DNA of 64,000 nt from Paracoccus indicus (GTDB lineage: Bacteria; Pseudomonadota; Alphaproteobacteria; Rhodobacterales; Rhodobacteraceae): the NCBI RefSeq assembly GCF_003056335.1, contig NZ_PYWA01000004.1, positions 248,001-312,000 on the forward strand. Direction: 5' to 3'. Below the pieces are notes generated by a model, which had not been told where the DNA came from, made no database searches, and saw only the letters and a program-made list of their open reading frames with translations. Below are positions 43,979 to 55,800 of the stretch, in pieces. The translations under genes and the position numbers were made by a program. Position 1 is the first letter of the stretch. Every line of letters begins with the position of its first letter.

Positions 43979-44071
43979 CGCAACGGACCCCACAAGCGAC
44001 CGGCAACCTGCCGACACCCCCGCATGATACGCCCGGCCCGCGTTTCGCAGAATCGAATAATGAATAAAAAG

Positions 44072-44593
44072 TTAACGTGGCGCCGCGACCGGATCCCAAG
44101 GCACCGGCCCCTGGCAATAGGCGACATAGAGCGGATGCCGCGGCATCCCGGCCTTGGTCAGCCCCAGGTGGAACAGCGGAACCCCCGTCGCGCGCAGCAG
44201 CGATTCGACCTGCGGCGCGCGCCCCAGATGCGCGCCATGCACACCCCATCCGCACAGGATGGCCTGCGACCATTCGGCAGCCTGCTGCAGAACGTCGTCG
44301 TTCAGCGGACCGATGGCCTTGGGGGCCTTGCGCAGATCGCGCGGATCGGTGGCGCAGAAGGCGAACAGATTGACCACCCGGAAGGCGCCGAACCCCAAGG
44401 CACGCGCCCGCCTTTCGCACCGCTCGACGGTGGGATCGTTGCGGAAGGCATCGGCGGTCGAGGGGTTCAGCATCACGATGCCCAGCCCCGGCCCGTCATC
44501 CCACCGCCGCGTCAGCGCATAGCGATAGCTGCGGCAGGGCGACCAGAGGGCCTCGGACCGGGTCGCACCGTCATGATGGGTATCGCGAATCAT
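44072..44593 (-). CDS. DUF1643 domain-containing protein
   Basis: 173 residues. It matches the conserved DUF1643 pattern: a start with LGIVMLNPSTADAFRNDPTVERC, then ARALGFGAFRVVNLFAFCATDP, a central ILCGWGVHG and the end PRHPLYVAYCQGP. Members are small cytoplasmic proteins of unknown function. The hydrophobic core suggests a Rossmann-like fold. The gene stands alone between the rpmJ terminator and the RTX gene on the same strand. No function can be given. Confidence 0.9.
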   Translation of the reverse strand: MIRDTHHDGATRSEALWSPCRSYRYALTRRWDDGPGLGIVMLNPSTADAFRNDPTVERCERRARALGFGAFRVVNLFAFCATDPRDLRKAPKAIGPLNDDVLQQAAEWSQAILCGWGVHGAHLGRAPQVESLLRATGVPLFHLGLTKAGMPRHPLYVAYCQGPVPWDPVAAPR

Positions 44594-44613
44594 CCGCCAT
44601 CCTTTCTGGACAT

Positions 44614-44640
44614 GAAAAAACCCGCCTTTGAAGGGCGGGT
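44614..44640 (-). terminator. Intrinsic terminator downstream of rpmJ
   Basis: On the minus strand the stem ACCCGCC/GGCGGGT is followed by a run of T (TTTTTT), ending close to the DUF1643 start. It lies 54 bases after the rpmJ stop. Confidence 0.8.
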
Positions 44641-44693
44641 CCGTTCAGCTTGTTTTCAGCGATCTGCCGGTGTTCCGACAAGACCCGTGCCGA

Positions 44694-44819
44694 TCAGCCC
44701 TGGCGGGCCTTGAAGCGGCGGTTGGTCTTGTTGATCACGTAGACGCGGCCTTTGCGGCGCACGATTTGGCAGTCACGGTGCCGGCTCTTGAGCGAGCGGA
44801 GCGAGTTGCGAACCTTCAT
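44694..44819 (-). CDS. rpmJ: 50S ribosomal protein L36, cysteine-poor 41-residue form
   Basis: 41 residues, [20 protein letters not shown] then [21 protein letters not shown]. The long, zinc-site-lacking L36 type (one cysteine, C17, instead of the CxxC-CxxxxH site) is normal for alphaproteobacteria and resembles YkgO of E. coli. The start ATG at 44819 is preceded on the minus strand by GGAGAAGACCG. It is too short for most size cut-offs but clearly a real gene, followed by a terminator. tRNA-Val lies upstream on the same strand. Confidence 0.96.
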   Translation of the reverse strand: MKVRNSLRSLKSRHRDCQIVRRKGRVYVINKTNRRFKARQG

Positions 44820-44902
44820 CGGTCTTCTCCATCATCGCGGCGCATCGCAGCCGCCAGGAAAACAAATGCCCCCGACGCTTGCCAGGGGCGGCGAAAAATC
44901 TA

Positions 44903-44977
44903 TGGTGGGCGGTACTGGGATCGAACCAGTGGCCACTACGATGTCAACGTAGTGCTCTACCGCTGAGCTAACCGCCC
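44903..44977 (-). tRNA. tRNA-Val (GAC anticodon)
   Basis: 75 bases including an encoded CCA. The acceptor stem GGGCGGT/ACCGCCC is perfect. The D arm contains GCTCAGCGGTAGAGC, the anticodon arm is CTACG-TTGACAT-CGTAG with anticodon GAC (valine GUC/GUU), and the T arm has GGTTCGATCCC. All arms fold on reading. The upstream flank (44978-45137) is AT-rich near 45095-45115, and no integrase or direct-repeat att site was seen. Confidence 0.97.
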
Positions 44978-45137
44978 ACTCTGCCTTGAAGAACCGTTTC
45001 CGCTTCCTTCCGGATGCCGTCTCAGCGCCTCTTGGTCCGCAGGTCTATAACGGGGCTGTTTGGGGTATTCAAGGCCTATCGGCAGCAAGTTTTTCAGGTT
45101 TATATAGTTTATTGCGACCGATGCCGAGGTTTGCCCC

Positions 45138-46001
45138 GTGTCACAGCCTGAACCGCCCTTCGTTCTGACCCGCCCCGATTCGTGGCTGAGCGGCGTGATC
45201 TTCGCGTCTCCGCATTCGGGATGCGACTATCCGGACTGGTTCCTGAAGGAAACGAGACTGCCGGTCGGCACGCTGCGGTCATCCGAAGATGCCTTTGTGG
45301 ACAGGCTGATAGCGCCCGCGGTGCGCCACGGCGCGGTGACGCTGGCCTCGCGCGTGCCGCGCTGCATCGTCGATCTGAACCGCGGCGCGGATGAGATCGA
45401 CCCGGTGATCGTGCGCGGCGTTCCGCGCCATCCGCTGAATCAGCGCACCCTTGCCGGTCTGGGGGTGATTCCTCGCGTCGTGTCGCAGGGTCGCGTGATT
45501 CACGACCGCCCCATGGACCGATCCGAGGCCGAGCGGCGAATCGATCTGTGCTGGCGCCCCTATCATCAGGCCCTCGGCGCGCTGATATCCGAGGCGCGCG
45601 CAAGGTTCGGGCAGGCGATCCTGATCGACATGCACTCCATGCCCCATGATTCGCTGTCGCACCTGCAGGGCCCGCGCCCCGACATGGTGCTGGGCAACCG
45701 CCACGGGTTGTCGGCATCGGCCCGCGTGTCGGACGCGGTCTGCCGCGCCGTCGAGGATGGCGGCTGGCGCATCCGGCGCAATTCGCCGTTCTCGGGTGCC
45801 TATATCTGTTCGGCCTATGGCCGCCCCGCGCAGAACATCCACGTCGTGCAGCTGGAGATCGACCGCTCGCTTTACATGGACGAGACATCCATCACGCCGC
45901 GCCCCGATTTCGACATCTTCGCGGGCCGGATCGAACAGGTCGTGGCCCGCCTTGCCAGCCTGACCACCGATCTCAGTGGCGGACGAATCGCGGCGGAATG
46001 A
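45138..46001 (+). CDS. N-formylglutamate amidohydrolase family protein
   Basis: 287 residues starting at GTG. The HutG-type FGase family has features such as FASPHSGCDYPDWFL (about 22-36), CIVDLNRGADEIDP (about 75-88) and IDMHSMPHDS (about 155-165), whose His and Asp are likely metal ligands, then NSPFSGAYICSAYGRP with the substrate region. It would hydrolyse N-formylglutamate or related N-acyl amino acids. No histidine utilisation genes lie next to it, so a role outside the Hut pathway is possible. The next gene overlaps it by four bases. Confidence 0.88.
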   Translation: MSQPEPPFVLTRPDSWLSGVIFASPHSGCDYPDWFLKETRLPVGTLRSSEDAFVDRLIAPAVRHGAVTLASRVPRCIVDLNRGADEIDPVIVRGVPRHPLNQRTLAGLGVIPRVVSQGRVIHDRPMDRSEAERRIDLCWRPYHQALGALISEARARFGQAILIDMHSMPHDSLSHLQGPRPDMVLGNRHGLSASARVSDAVCRAVEDGGWRIRRNSPFSGAYICSAYGRPAQNIHVVQLEIDRSLYMDETSITPRPDFDIFAGRIEQVVARLASLTTDLSGGRIAAE

Positions 46002-46426
46002 TCGCGGGCGATTTTCACGGTGCCAAGCTGCTGCTGACTTGCGGCGACCGGATGCTGACCTATCTGCGCGACGACAAGGCAGGCATTCCCTTTCCCGCCC
46101 ATTGGGACCTTCCCGGCGGCGGACGAGAGGGGCACGAGACCCCGATCGCCTGCGCCCTGCGGGAGCTGGACGAGGAATTCGCCCTGCGCCTGCCGCCGGA
46201 CGCGCTGACCGGCCATGATTTCCCGTCGTTTCAGGACCCAAGCATGCGATCCTGGCTGTTCACCGGCACCATCACTGATGCCCAGATCGCCGCGATCCGG
46301 TTCGGGGATGAGGGTCAGGAATGGCGCATGATGCCCGTCGCTAACTATCTGACCCATCCGAAGCGCATTCCGCATTTCTGCGACTGGATCCTAAGGTCGG
46401 GCCATGCCCCGCACCAGCGGCCCTAG
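45998..46426 (+). CDS. NUDIX hydrolase
   Basis: 142 residues with a complete NUDIX box: GGGREGHETPIACALRELDEE (around residues 43-63), matching GX5EX7REUXEE. It binds divalent metal and hydrolyses a nucleoside diphosphate-linked substrate. The specific substrate cannot be told. The start ATG overlaps the amidohydrolase stop (ATGA), so the two are cotranscribed. The 3' end overlaps the convergent membrane-protein gene by 36 bases. Length is usual for small NUDIX proteins. Confidence 0.9.
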   Translation: MIAGDFHGAKLLLTCGDRMLTYLRDDKAGIPFPAHWDLPGGGREGHETPIACALRELDEEFALRLPPDALTGHDFPSFQDPSMRSWLFTGTITDAQIAAIRFGDEGQEWRMMPVANYLTHPKRIPHFCDWILRSGHAPHQRP

Positions 46427-47092
46427 GGCATCGCCCTTGACCGCCCAGCTGGTTGCGAAGGCGAAGGTCGCCGCGGTTTCCAACACGAAGACCGGCCGCA
46501 GCCATGCCAGCCCCTGATCCAGACCGGTCGCGAACAGCAGGCCGATCAACCCGATGCTGACCAGAATCACCCAACCGCAGATCCGGTAGATCCGGTTCGA
46601 GGCACGCTTTTCCGCGCTGTCGCTGTCGCTGTCGCCCCTGACGAAGAGCACTAGGCAGAAGACCGACAGCGCCAGAAAGAACACCCCCGCCGCCAGCAGG
46701 TGCAGCCCCCCCGCGACCGAGGGCCCAAGGATGCATTGCAGCAGGGTGCAGGGCTGTTCCGGCCCGCTGGTCGGGGCCAAGGCGATCAGGGCTGCGGCGA
46801 CGGCGGCCACGCGCGCGGTCAACCAATCGGTGATGATCTCGCCCGCATGGGGGCGGAAACCCTCATAGCTCCACAAAAAGACGGCCTGCGCGATCAGCGT
46901 GCCGACAAAGACCTCGCGCATAGGGGAATAGTAATAGGCCGAGATGCTGGTCTTGAGACCCTGCCCGGATGCGATGGCAAAGACCATCAGCGCAACGGGC
47001 AGGAAGTATCCCAAGGCCCCGATGGCGCGGCGCACGGCCAGAAAGGACAGCACCAGATCGTTATGGGCCTTCTGCCCGCTGCCATCATCCAT
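46391..47092 (-). CDS. Integral membrane protein of unknown function
   Basis: 233 residues from the ATG at 47092, which has AGGGGGACG upstream. About six or seven hydrophobic segments (around 30-50, 65-85, 95-115, 128-155, 170-195, 205-230). The first part has SFLAVRRAIGALGYFLPVALM and SISAYYYSPMREVFVGTLIAQ, a pattern found in small bacterial membrane proteins without assigned role. A cytoplasmic-type linker is SDSDSAEKRASNR. I do not recognise the family. The stop lies inside the NUDIX gene on the other strand. The gene starts 47 bases after pyrF on the same strand. Confidence 0.75.
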   Translation of the reverse strand: MDDGSGQKAHNDLVLSFLAVRRAIGALGYFLPVALMVFAIASGQGLKTSISAYYYSPMREVFVGTLIAQAVFLWSYEGFRPHAGEIITDWLTARVAAVAAALIALAPTSGPEQPCTLLQCILGPSVAGGLHLLAAGVFFLALSVFCLVLFVRGDSDSDSAEKRASNRIYRICGWVILVSIGLIGLLFATGLDQGLAWLRPVFVLETAATFAFATSWAVKGDALGPLVRGMARP

Positions 47093-47139
47093 GAACGTCC
47101 CCCTTGCCCGCCCGATGGTGGCAAGGGGGAGGCAGCGCG

Positions 47140-47826
47140 TCAATGCGCGCGGATCTCGGACAGGATCTCCTGCGCGGCGGCACGCGGGTCGGCGGCCTGC
47201 CAGACGGGGCGGCCGACGACGATATGGTCGGCACCGGCGGCGATGGCGCTGGCGGGTGTCTCGACACGCTTCTGATCGCCCAGGGCCGCACCACTGGGGC
47301 GCACGCCGGGGGTGATGATCAGCCGGGCATCGGGAAGGGCGCGGATGTCCTGCGCCTCGCGCGGGGAACAGATGATGCCGTCGGCGCCAGCCTCGAAGGC
47401 GCGGGAGGCGCGCTCGACGGTGATGTCGTGCAGATCGCCCGCCTGCATCATCCCCGCGTCCAGATCGGCCCGTTCCAGCGAGGTCAGGATGGTCACGCCC
47501 AGGATCTTGAGGTTGCTGCCCGCCGCACCTTCCTTGGCGGCGCGGATCACATGCGGATCGCCATGCACGGTCAGGAAATCGATGTCGTATTGGGCCAGGC
47601 CGCGGACCGCCGCCTCGACCGTGGCGCCGATGTCGAACAGCTTCATGTCCAGGAAGATGCGCTTGCCGTGTTGCTGCTTCAGCTCGTTGGCCAGGGCCAG
47701 GCCGCCGCCGGTCAGCATCCCCAGCCCGATCTTGTAAAAGCCCACCGCATCGCCCAGCTTTTCCGCCAGTTCCAGCCCCGTCAGCGCATTCGGCACATCC
47801 AGCGCCACGATCAACCTGTCATCCAT
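47140..47826 (-). CDS. pyrF: Orotidine 5'-phosphate decarboxylase
   Basis: 228 residues, the standard length. TIM-barrel enzyme that makes UMP from OMP in pyrimidine synthesis. The catalytic Asp-Lys-Asp array is in IFLDMKLFDIGATV (about 57-70), the start has LIVALDVPNALTGLELAEKL, and the phosphate-binding C-terminus has HIVVGRPVWQAADP. Divergent from clpB with 163 bases between. Downstream, 47 bases later, is the membrane-protein gene. Confidence 0.96.
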   Translation of the reverse strand: MDDRLIVALDVPNALTGLELAEKLGDAVGFYKIGLGMLTGGGLALANELKQQHGKRIFLDMKLFDIGATVEAAVRGLAQYDIDFLTVHGDPHVIRAAKEGAAGSNLKILGVTILTSLERADLDAGMMQAGDLHDITVERASRAFEAGADGIICSPREAQDIRALPDARLIITPGVRPSGAALGDQKRVETPASAIAAGADHIVVGRPVWQAADPRAAAQEILSEIRAH

Positions 47827-47880
47827 CGCCCGTCCCCTTATTTCCGCAAAATCGCGGCGTTATGACATGAACGCGGCGTT

Positions 47881-47908
47881 CTTGAAAGCGTCCCGAAACA
47901 TCCCATTT
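47881..47908 (+). promoter_or_regulatory. Candidate sigma-32 (RpoH) heat-shock promoter of clpB
   Basis: CTTGAA at 47881-47886 and TCCCATTT at 47901-47908, separated by 14 bases, match the sigma-32 consensus CTTGAA-N(13-15)-CCCCATNT. Located about 82 bases upstream of the clpB ATG. Heat-shock control of clpB is known in other proteobacteria. The identification here is by eye. Confidence 0.7.
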
Positions 47909-47989
47909 CTTATCGTGATGACCCGGACTGGGGCGTGCCGAAATCGGGCGCCCGCAACTCGGGGGCTAACCAAGAATGGAGAATGCCCG

Positions 47990-50623
<2,634 letters not shown>

Positions 50624-50630
50624 CCCCGAA

Positions 50631-50659
50631 AGGGCCCCCGCGAACCGGGGGCCCTTTTT
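50631..50659 (+). terminator. Intrinsic terminator after clpB
   Basis: A 10-bp stem AGGGCCCCCG/CGGGGGCCCT with a five-base loop ends in TTTTT, eight bases after the clpB stop. Clear factor-independent terminator. Confidence 0.9.
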
Positions 50660-50732
50660 CCTGTCGCCGCGTCATGCCTTGCCCATCCGCCGGACAGGCG
50701 GCATCGTCACCCAAACCTTGAGGGAGGACCCA

Positions 50733-51701
50733 ATGCTGCCACCGATCCTGCAGAGCCTGCGCATCCCCGTCGTCGCATCGCCGATGTTCATCGTCTCGGG
50801 GCCGGATCTGGTCATCGCGCAATGCAAGGCGGGCATCGTCGGCAGCTTTCCCGCCCTGAACGCGCGCGAGAAAGAGGGCGAGCCCTCGATGCTGGACGCT
50901 TGGCTGACTCGCATCACCGAGGAGCTGGACCGATACAACCAGGCCAATCCCGACAGCCCCGCCGCCCCCTATGCGGTCAACCAGATCGTCCACCGCAGCA
51001 ATGCACGGCTGGAACGCGACATCGAGATCTGCCACCGCCACAAGGTGCCGATCTGGATCACCTCGCTTGGGGCGCGGGTCGAGGTGAACGAGGCCGCCCA
51101 TGATTGCGGCGGCATCGCGCTGCATGACGTGATCAACAACGTCTTCGCCAAGAAGGCCATCGAGAAGGGCGCCGACGGTCTGATCGCGGTCGCCGCAGGC
51201 GCGGGTGGTCACGCCGGCCCGCAATCACCCTTCGCCCTGATCCAGGAAATCCGCGAATGGTTCGACGGGCCGCTGCTTCTGTCGGGATCGATCGCCACGG
51301 GGCGTGCGGTGCTGGCGGCGCAGGTGATGGGGGCCGATCTGGCCTATATCGGCAGCCCCTTCATCGCCACCGAAGAAGCGAACGCCCAGGCCGACTACAA
51401 GCAGATGATCGTGGACAGCGGGGCGATGGACATCGTCACCTCGTCGCTGTTCACGGGCGTGTCGGGGAACTATCTTGCGCCCTCGATCCGCAAGGCGGGG
51501 CTGGATCCTGACAACCTGGCGGCGGCGGATGCGTCCTCGATGAACTTCTCGGACGGGTCGTCGAAGCCCAAGGCCTGGTCTACCATCTGGGGTGCGGGTC
51601 AGGGCATCGGGGCGATCCGCGCGGTCGAATCGGCAGCCACCCGCATCGACCGGCTTGCGACCGAATATCACGCCGCCAAAGAGGCAGTTTCGCGCCTCTG
51701 A
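50733..51701 (+). CDS. Nitronate monooxygenase (FMN-dependent)
   Basis: 322 residues. TIM-barrel flavoenzyme of the nitronate monooxygenase/2-nitropropane dioxygenase family, oxidising alkyl nitronates. Motifs: start [35 protein letters not shown]-binding [19 protein letters not shown] and [26 protein letters not shown]. The ATG at 50733 is preceded by GGGAGGACC. A longer frame through clpB is spurious. It starts 74 bases after the clpB terminator. Length matches class II enzymes (about 320-350). Confidence 0.92.
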   Translation: MLPPILQSLRIPVVASPMFIVSGPDLVIAQCKAGIVGSFPALNAREKEGEPSMLDAWLTRITEELDRYNQANPDSPAAPYAVNQIVHRSNARLERDIEICHRHKVPIWITSLGARVEVNEAAHDCGGIALHDVINNVFAKKAIEKGADGLIAVAAGAGGHAGPQSPFALIQEIREWFDGPLLLSGSIATGRAVLAAQVMGADLAYIGSPFIATEEANAQADYKQMIVDSGAMDIVTSSLFTGVSGNYLAPSIRKAGLDPDNLAAADASSMNFSDGSSKPKAWSTIWGAGQGIGAIRAVESAATRIDRLATEYHAAKEAVSRL

Positions 51702-51768
51702 CCTTTGCGGAATGGCGATGCGGTCCCCATATAGGGGGCCGAACGCCATCCCATTCGCGGAGGATCAA

Positions 51769-52209
51769 TTGGCCTATCAGAAAAGCCAGGACGCGATCGA
51801 CCGGCTGACGCCGGAGCAATATCGCGTCACGCAGGAAAACGGCACCGAGCGGGCCTTTACCGGCGAATACGACCATCATTTCGAACCGGGCATCTATGTC
51901 GATGTCGTCTCGGGGGAACCGCTGTTCTCGAGCAGCGCAAAATACGATTCCGGCTGCGGCTGGCCGGCCTTCACCAAGCCCATCCAGCAGAACGTGACCG
52001 AACATCGCGACGTCAGCTTCGGCATGGTCCGCACCGAGGTCCGTTCGGCCCATGGCGACAGCCATCTGGGCCACGTCTTCCCCGACGGCCCGCCCGAGGC
52101 CGGCGGCCTGCGCTATTGCATCAATTCGGCATCCCTGCGGTTCATTCCCAAGGACCGGATGGAGGCCGAGGGCTACGGTGAATATCTGGACCAGGCAGAG
52201 GAGGCTTGA
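51769..52209 (+). CDS. msrB: Peptide-methionine (R)-S-oxide reductase MsrB, TTG start
   Basis: 146 residues if the TTG at 51769 is used. GGAGG lies five bases upstream and the homology starts right there, while no ATG or GTG fits. Resolving C117 is in the conserved [11 protein letters not shown], and SGCGWPAF carries the second cysteine C63. The zinc-binding CxxC pairs of many MsrB proteins are absent ([13 protein letters not shown]), which places it in the zinc-free branch. It repairs methionine-R-sulfoxide. The stop overlaps the upstream frame of msrA, whose ATG lies three bases later. Confidence 0.92.
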   Translation: MAYQKSQDAIDRLTPEQYRVTQENGTERAFTGEYDHHFEPGIYVDVVSGEPLFSSSAKYDSGCGWPAFTKPIQQNVTEHRDVSFGMVRTEVRSAHGDSHLGHVFPDGPPEAGGLRYCINSASLRFIPKDRMEAEGYGEYLDQAEEA

Positions 52210-52211
52210 CC

Positions 52212-52718
52212 ATGAGCGAACGCGCAGTTCTTGCGGGCGGGTGTTTCTGGGGGATGCAGGACCTGATCCGGCGTCTGCCCGGCGTCCAGTCGACCCGTGT
52301 CGGCTATAGCGGCGGCGATGTCCCGAACGCGACCTATCGCAACCACGGCACCCATGCCGAGGCAATCGAGATCACCTTCGACCCCGATATCATCAGCTAT
52401 CGCCGGTTGCTGGAGTTCTTCTTCCAGATCCACGATCCCACCACGCCGAACCGGCAGGGGAACGACATCGGCCTCAGCTATCGTTCGGCAATCTATTACG
52501 TCGACGAGGACCAGAAGGCGGTGGCGCTGGACACCATCGCCGATGTCGAGGCATCAGGCATCTGGCCCGGAAAGGTCGTGACCGAGGTCGAACCGGTGGG
52601 CGATTTCTGGGAGGCCGAGCCCGAGCATCAGGATTACCTGGAACGCTTCCCGAACGGCTATACCTGCCACTTCCCACGCCCCGATTGGGTCCTGCCCAAG
52701 CGCGACGCGGCAGAGTGA
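52212..52718 (+). CDS. msrA: Peptide-methionine (S)-S-oxide reductase MsrA
   Basis: 168 residues with the catalytic C11 in [11 protein letters not shown], and the family blocks [25 protein letters not shown] and [21 protein letters not shown]. The C-terminal extension [15 protein letters not shown] holds a likely recycling cysteine. It reduces methionine-S-sulfoxide. The ATG at 52212 has GAGGAGG upstream, inside the end of msrB. With msrB it forms a repair pair. A terminator follows 12 bases after the stop. Confidence 0.96.
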   Translation: MSERAVLAGGCFWGMQDLIRRLPGVQSTRVGYSGGDVPNATYRNHGTHAEAIEITFDPDIISYRRLLEFFFQIHDPTTPNRQGNDIGLSYRSAIYYVDEDQKAVALDTIADVEASGIWPGKVVTEVEPVGDFWEAEPEHQDYLERFPNGYTCHFPRPDWVLPKRDAAE

Positions 52719-52730
52719 GCCGACCATAGG

Positions 52731-52764
52731 AAAGGCGCCCGGAACCATGTTCCGGGCGCCTTTT
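52731..52764 (+). terminator. Intrinsic terminator after msrBA
   Basis: A long stem AAAGGCGCCCGGAA/TTCCGGGCGCCTTT with a CCATG loop ends in TTTT. It begins 12 bases after the msrA stop. Confidence 0.9.
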
Positions 52765-52778
52765 GCGTCCCGCGACGG

Positions 52779-52800
52779 CCGGGGGCGCGTCGCCCCCCGG
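52779..52800. repeat. GC-rich hairpin in the gap before the RND gene (possible intergenic repeat)
   Basis: CCGGGGGCG and CGCCCCCCGG form a stem with one bulge, followed by GGACCCCCAGAGGGTATTT-like sequence (52799-52817). I recall similar CCCCCGGA-plus-TATTT tails between genes in Rhodobacteraceae, but only one clear copy is visible here. It may also be the terminator of the RND operon on the other strand. Confidence 0.3.
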
Positions 52801-52835
52801 ACCCCCAGAGGGTATTTGTGGCAACCTAGAAGGTC

Positions 52836-55800
52836 CTAGTGCGAGGTATCCTCGAGCGGCGGGCGCACGCGGAAGACCGCGCAGTAGAGCGCCGGAACGA
52901 AGACCAGCGTCACCAGCGTTCCCGCGATGATGCCCCCCATCATGGCGAAGGCCATTGGACCCCAGAACACCTGCCGCGAGATGGGAATCAGCGCCAGCGA
53001 TGCGGCCGCCGCCGTCAGCAGGATCGGACGGGCGCGGCTGTCCGAGGCCTCGAAGACGGCATCCCACCGGGTCCTGCCCTTGTGCAGAAGTTCCTGGATT
53101 TCATGCACGAGGATGATCGAGTTGCGGATCAGGATGCCGATCAGCGCCAGGATCCCCAGGATGGCCACGAAGCCCATCGGTACACGGAAGGGCACCAGCA
53201 CCGCCACCACGCCGATCAGCCCCAAGGGCGCCGCCGCGAAGACGATCAGCGACAGGCGGAAACTTTGCATCTGGGCCATGACCAGCACTGCCATGATCAG
53301 CAGCATCACCGGCACGACCGCCGCGATGGGCGCCTGACTGTCGGCCGAGCTTTCGACCGTACCGCCGACCACGACCTGAACGCCGGGGGGCAGCGTCGCC
53401 TGGTATTCGGCGACCTTGTCGGTCAGGGCGGTGACCAGGGTGGCGGGCTGATCCTTGGTTGCGATGCCCGCCTTGACGGTGACGGTGGGCAGGCCGTTGC
53501 GCTGCATGATCAGCGGCTGCTCGGTCCCGTATTCCAGCGTCACAAGGGCCGCCAGCGGGATGGTCCGCCCATCGACCAGGTTCATCTGCAGATTGCGGAT
53601 CGAGTCCAGCGACTGGCGGTCGTCGGCCTGACCGCGGGCGATGACATCGACCAGGAAGATGTCGTCACGCAACTGGGTGACCTGCACGCCGTTGAAGATC
53701 GCCGAAAGCGCCTCGGAGATGTCGCCATTGGTCACGCCCAGCTGGCGGGCCTGATCCTGATCGACGTTCAGGCGCACCATGCGCGCGGGTTCGTTCCAGT
53801 CCAGCGCGATATCCTGCAGGCGCGGTTCGCCCGACAGCACGGTCGCCAGACCGCGTGCGGCATCACGGGCGGCATCGGGGTCGGGGGCGCTGACGCGGTA
53901 TTGCACCGGCTTGCCCACCGGCGGGCCGATTTCCAGGTTCTTGACGTAGATGTCGACGCCTGCAAATTCGCTTCTGGCCAGCGCGTTCAGTCGCGCCTTG
54001 ACGCGGTCGCGCGCCTCCAGATCGGGGGTCTGGATGACGATCTGGCCCATGTGCGGCCCTGCCGTGGGCACATCCATCGACAGCACGAAGCGCGGCGCCC
54101 CCTGCCCGACGTAGGAGGTCCAGAACAGCACATCCTCATCCCCGGCCAGCGTGTCCTCCAGCCGGTCCATATCCGCGCGGGTGCGCGCGATGGATGCGTT
54201 CTGGCGTTCGTTGACGTCGATCACCACCTCGGTCCGGTCCGAGGTCGGGAAGAACTGCTGTTCCACGAACTGCATTCCCCAGACCGAGGTGAAGAACAAG
54301 GCCAGCGTCACGGCGATGGTGATCCATTTGAAGCGCATCGCCTTGCGCAGGAAGCCGTGGAAACCGCGGCGCAGGCGACCCGGACCCTTGTGATGATGGG
54401 CCATGTTTCGCGACAGAAAGGTCACGCCCAGAAGCGGTGCGAAGAGCACCGCCACGATCCACGAGATGATCAGCGACACCGCGATCACCACGAAGAGCGA
54501 GAAGGTGAATTCCCCCGCTGCCGAATTGTTCAGGCCGATCGGGATGAAGCCCGCCACCGTCACCAGCGTGCCGGTCAGCATCGGGAAGGCGATCGAGGTC
54601 CAGGCATAGCTTGCCGCGTCGTTCAGCGTCTCGCCGATTTCCAGCCGCGAGATCATCGTCTCGATCGCGATCATCGCGTCATCGACCAGCAGGCCAAGCG
54701 CGATGATCAGCGCCCCGAGCGAGATCCGCTGCAGGGTGATGCCATAGATTTCCAGGATAACGAAGGTGATCGCCAGGCACAGCGGGATGGTCAGCGTCAC
54801 CACCAGGCCGGCGCGCAGGCCGAGGCTGACGAAGCTGACGATCAGGACGATGCCCACGGCCTCGGCCAGGGCCTGGACGAAATGGCCGACGGCCTCCTCG
54901 ACGACATGGGGCTGGTCGGCGAATTTCGACATCTTGATGCCGATGGGCAGATCGGCGGCGATCTGGTCCATCAGGGCGTCCAGCTCCTCGCCGAATTCCA
55001 GGATGTTGCCGCCCTTGCGCATGCCGACCTGCAGTCCGATGGCCTGTTCGCCCTGATAGCGGAACAGCGATTCCGGCGGGTCGGCATAGCCGCGGGTGAT
55101 GGTGGCCACATCGGCCAAATTGAAGAAGCGTTCGCCCACGCGCAGGTTCACGGCCTCGATGGCGCTGGCATCGTCGAACTGGCCGCCCACGCGGACCAGC
55201 ACCCGTTCGGGGCCGGACTGGATGACACCCGAAGGCGCGATGGCGTTCTGCTGGGCCAGCGTTCCCAGCACCTGCTGCTGGTTCAACCCCAGTGCCGCAA
55301 GCCGCGCGGCCGAGAACTCCAGGAAAACCTCCTCGTCCTGCTCGCCCAGCAGTTCGGTCTTGCCCGCCATTTCAAGCGATGCGACCTGCTTGCGGATATC
55401 CTCGACCCGGTCGCGCAATTCGCGCGGGGTGAAGCCGTCGGCGGTGAAGGCATAGATGTTGCCGAAGACGTCGCCGAAGTTGTCGTTGAACTGGAAGCCC
55501 GCGAATTCCTGCGGAAAGTCGCCGCGGATGTCGGACATCATCAGGCGCACGCGCTTCCAGACCTCGGGGACGGCGGCGGCGCGGGTGGTGGGGTCCAGCT
55601 CGACATAGACGACCGCCTGCCCCGGCATGGTGACCGAGCGTGTGAAGTCCAGCTCGTCCAGCTCCTCCAGCTTGGTCTCGATGCGGGTGGTGACCTGCTT
55701 CAACGTCTCGTCGGTGGTGGCACCGGGAAGGGCCGCGCCGATGATCATCGTCTTGATGGTGAAATCGGGGTCTTCCTCGCGGCCCAGGGACTGATAGCTG

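Noticed and set aside
44820-44902. Hairpin between tRNA-Val and rpmJ as a tRNA terminator
   Set aside because: The stem (GCCCC/GGGGC with a large loop) is short and the T-run is broken, so it was not listed as a feature.
44903-45137. tRNA-Val as an integration site for a mobile element
   Set aside because: No integrase, no direct repeat of the tRNA 3' end and no change in base composition were seen nearby.
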